Made by a program: the position numbers and the translations under genes | Part shown: piece by piece, positions 63,037 through 64,000 of the stretch | Layout: each line of letters opens with the position of its first letter | How positions within the stretch are numbered: the first letter of the stretch is position 1 | Origin: Synchiropus splendidus | Taxonomy: Eukaryota > Chordata > Actinopteri > Syngnathiformes > Callionymidae | DNA length: 64,000 nucleotides | Direction: 5' to 3' | Assembly: GCF_027744825.2 (NCBI RefSeq) | Contig: NC_071336.1 | Span: forward strand, 10,727,001-10,791,000 | Notes under the pieces: generated by a model | The model's input: only the letters and a program-made list of their open reading frames with translations | The model's database searches: none | Told to the model about the DNA's origin: nothing

Positions 63037-64000
63037 CCAGCAGATCTGATGGAAATGAGCTCACACTCCTGCCATCGTGGGCTTCTGTTCCAAAACCACT
63101 AGAATATCAAGTGCAGCACACGTCAACAACAGCCGGCTCGCGGGACTCATGTTCTGGTTTTAGAGGAGTCAAAGATAAACACGTCTGAAGAATTCTTTTC
63201 AAAATTTCCACCAGTCAAGAGAAAAGTTGAGTGTTTGAGACATGACCGCTAGGTTTGGACAATTAAAAGGTAAAGACACTGTCAAGGAGACAAAAAGAGC
63301 TGTTCATCGCATGAGCGGTGAATATAAATTCTCATCCGAGTCCATACAATTTTGTGTGCAAGTTGGTGTCAAAGGTCATACAGGAAGTGTGCCCATATAC
63401 AAACACACATGCACATTTTAAATTACAAAGAAGACAAACACACACACATCACACAAGCGTTTGGACGTCCTGTCTCTTTAATCACTCGTCTGCCTCCATG
63501 TCACCACGGTAACCAGCATTTACACCTCTTTGTCTGTCATTACCTCAGTGACTCATCACCAATGCACCGGCCACACTTCTGACCTTCAGAGCGCCTTCCT
63601 GTCGGAGTTTATCGCATTATAATGTCCAAGCTCCTTCCTGATAACCTATGATCTTTTTCCTGAGCCAAATTCTTCACAATCTGCTTCCTGGCTTCAGAGT
63701 TTATTTTGATGTCCTCCCTTTGTAGTCACATATTTTTCTGAAAACGAATTGCAAATTTCAAAATCTTCCAACCTCTTTCAGACGTTTATTATTTTCACTT
63801 TGCTCTGATTTCCAAATGTTGAAGCTTAGCTCAGGAAGAAGCTCAAATGTCCATTAATGTTTGAGCTCTTTGTGATGTCCACCACCTCTAATGCCTGAGC
63901 ACAGGCAAGTGGGTCGTCATGAAAAAAAAACTGCTTTTGGAGAACATAGTTTTACTTTCTACTTCTTTATTCCCTATAGTTACAACTATATTGGTTATAA
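63037..64000. other. Right end; nothing recognised
   Basis: AT-rich sequence with short CA-rich runs near 63400-63450. No supported gene. Confidence 0.4.

Noticed and set aside
1..64000. CRISPR arrays, bacterial operons, phage or endogenous viral genes
   Set aside because: No direct-repeat/spacer pattern, no ribosome-binding-site-led gene strings and no viral protein motifs were seen; the genes are spliced vertebrate genes.

Overview
The window is nuclear DNA from a vertebrate, very probably a ray-finned (teleost) fish. Three recognisable vertebrate genes are present, all split by introns with GT-AG boundaries. The larp7 gene is very compact, at about 3.6 kb. The repeat content is of teleost type: a decayed Tc1-like transposon, long CA/GT microsatellites, and dispersed elements with CA-rich ends. 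I see no bacterial operon, CRISPR array, plasmid or phage feature, and nothing of viral origin.

All three genes read on the minus strand, head to tail. (1) From 62067 down to 50247 lies a complete ADAMTS-like gene, best matched to ADAMTSL1. I assembled 25 coding exons; every intron phase agrees and they join into an uninterrupted 1404-codon frame. (2) From about 48.9 kb to 45.24 kb lies a complete larp7 gene, with one non-coding exon plus 12 coding exons giving 533 residues. Its protein binds 7SK RNA. (3) From 40871 leftwards runs the 5' part of a transmembrane collagen gene, best matched to col25a1. It comprises exon 1 (membrane anchor), exon 2, a 36-kb intron, a 45-nt Gly-X-Y exon at 4386-4430, and a probable 8-nt microexon at 2118-2125. 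The rest of that gene lies beyond the left edge.

The stretch 4431-40505 is one intron. I found no convincing gene in it. It holds microsatellites, a 266-bp GAT-type triplet repeat at 22321-22586, repeat remnants, a MITE-like element ending in (TG)n, and a cluster of three 18-bp inverted repeats. The interval between col25a1 and larp7 carries the Tc1-like remnant. The 0.8 kb between larp7 and the adamtsl1 3' end is almost filled by tandem copies of a dispersed element that also occurs near 1.6 kb and 37.4 kb.

The genes do not form a pathway. ADAMTSL1 and collagen XXV are secreted or surface-matrix proteins, and LARP7 is a nuclear RNA-binding protein. Human LARP7 and COL25A1 both map to 4q25, so that pair may be old synteny. 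I found no undescribed biological system. The points most worth a second look are the 8-nt collagen microexon, the shortened Ig region of the ADAMTSL1-like protein with its relict TSR exon, the CA/GT microsatellites that abut two splice sites of that gene, and the dispersed element family.
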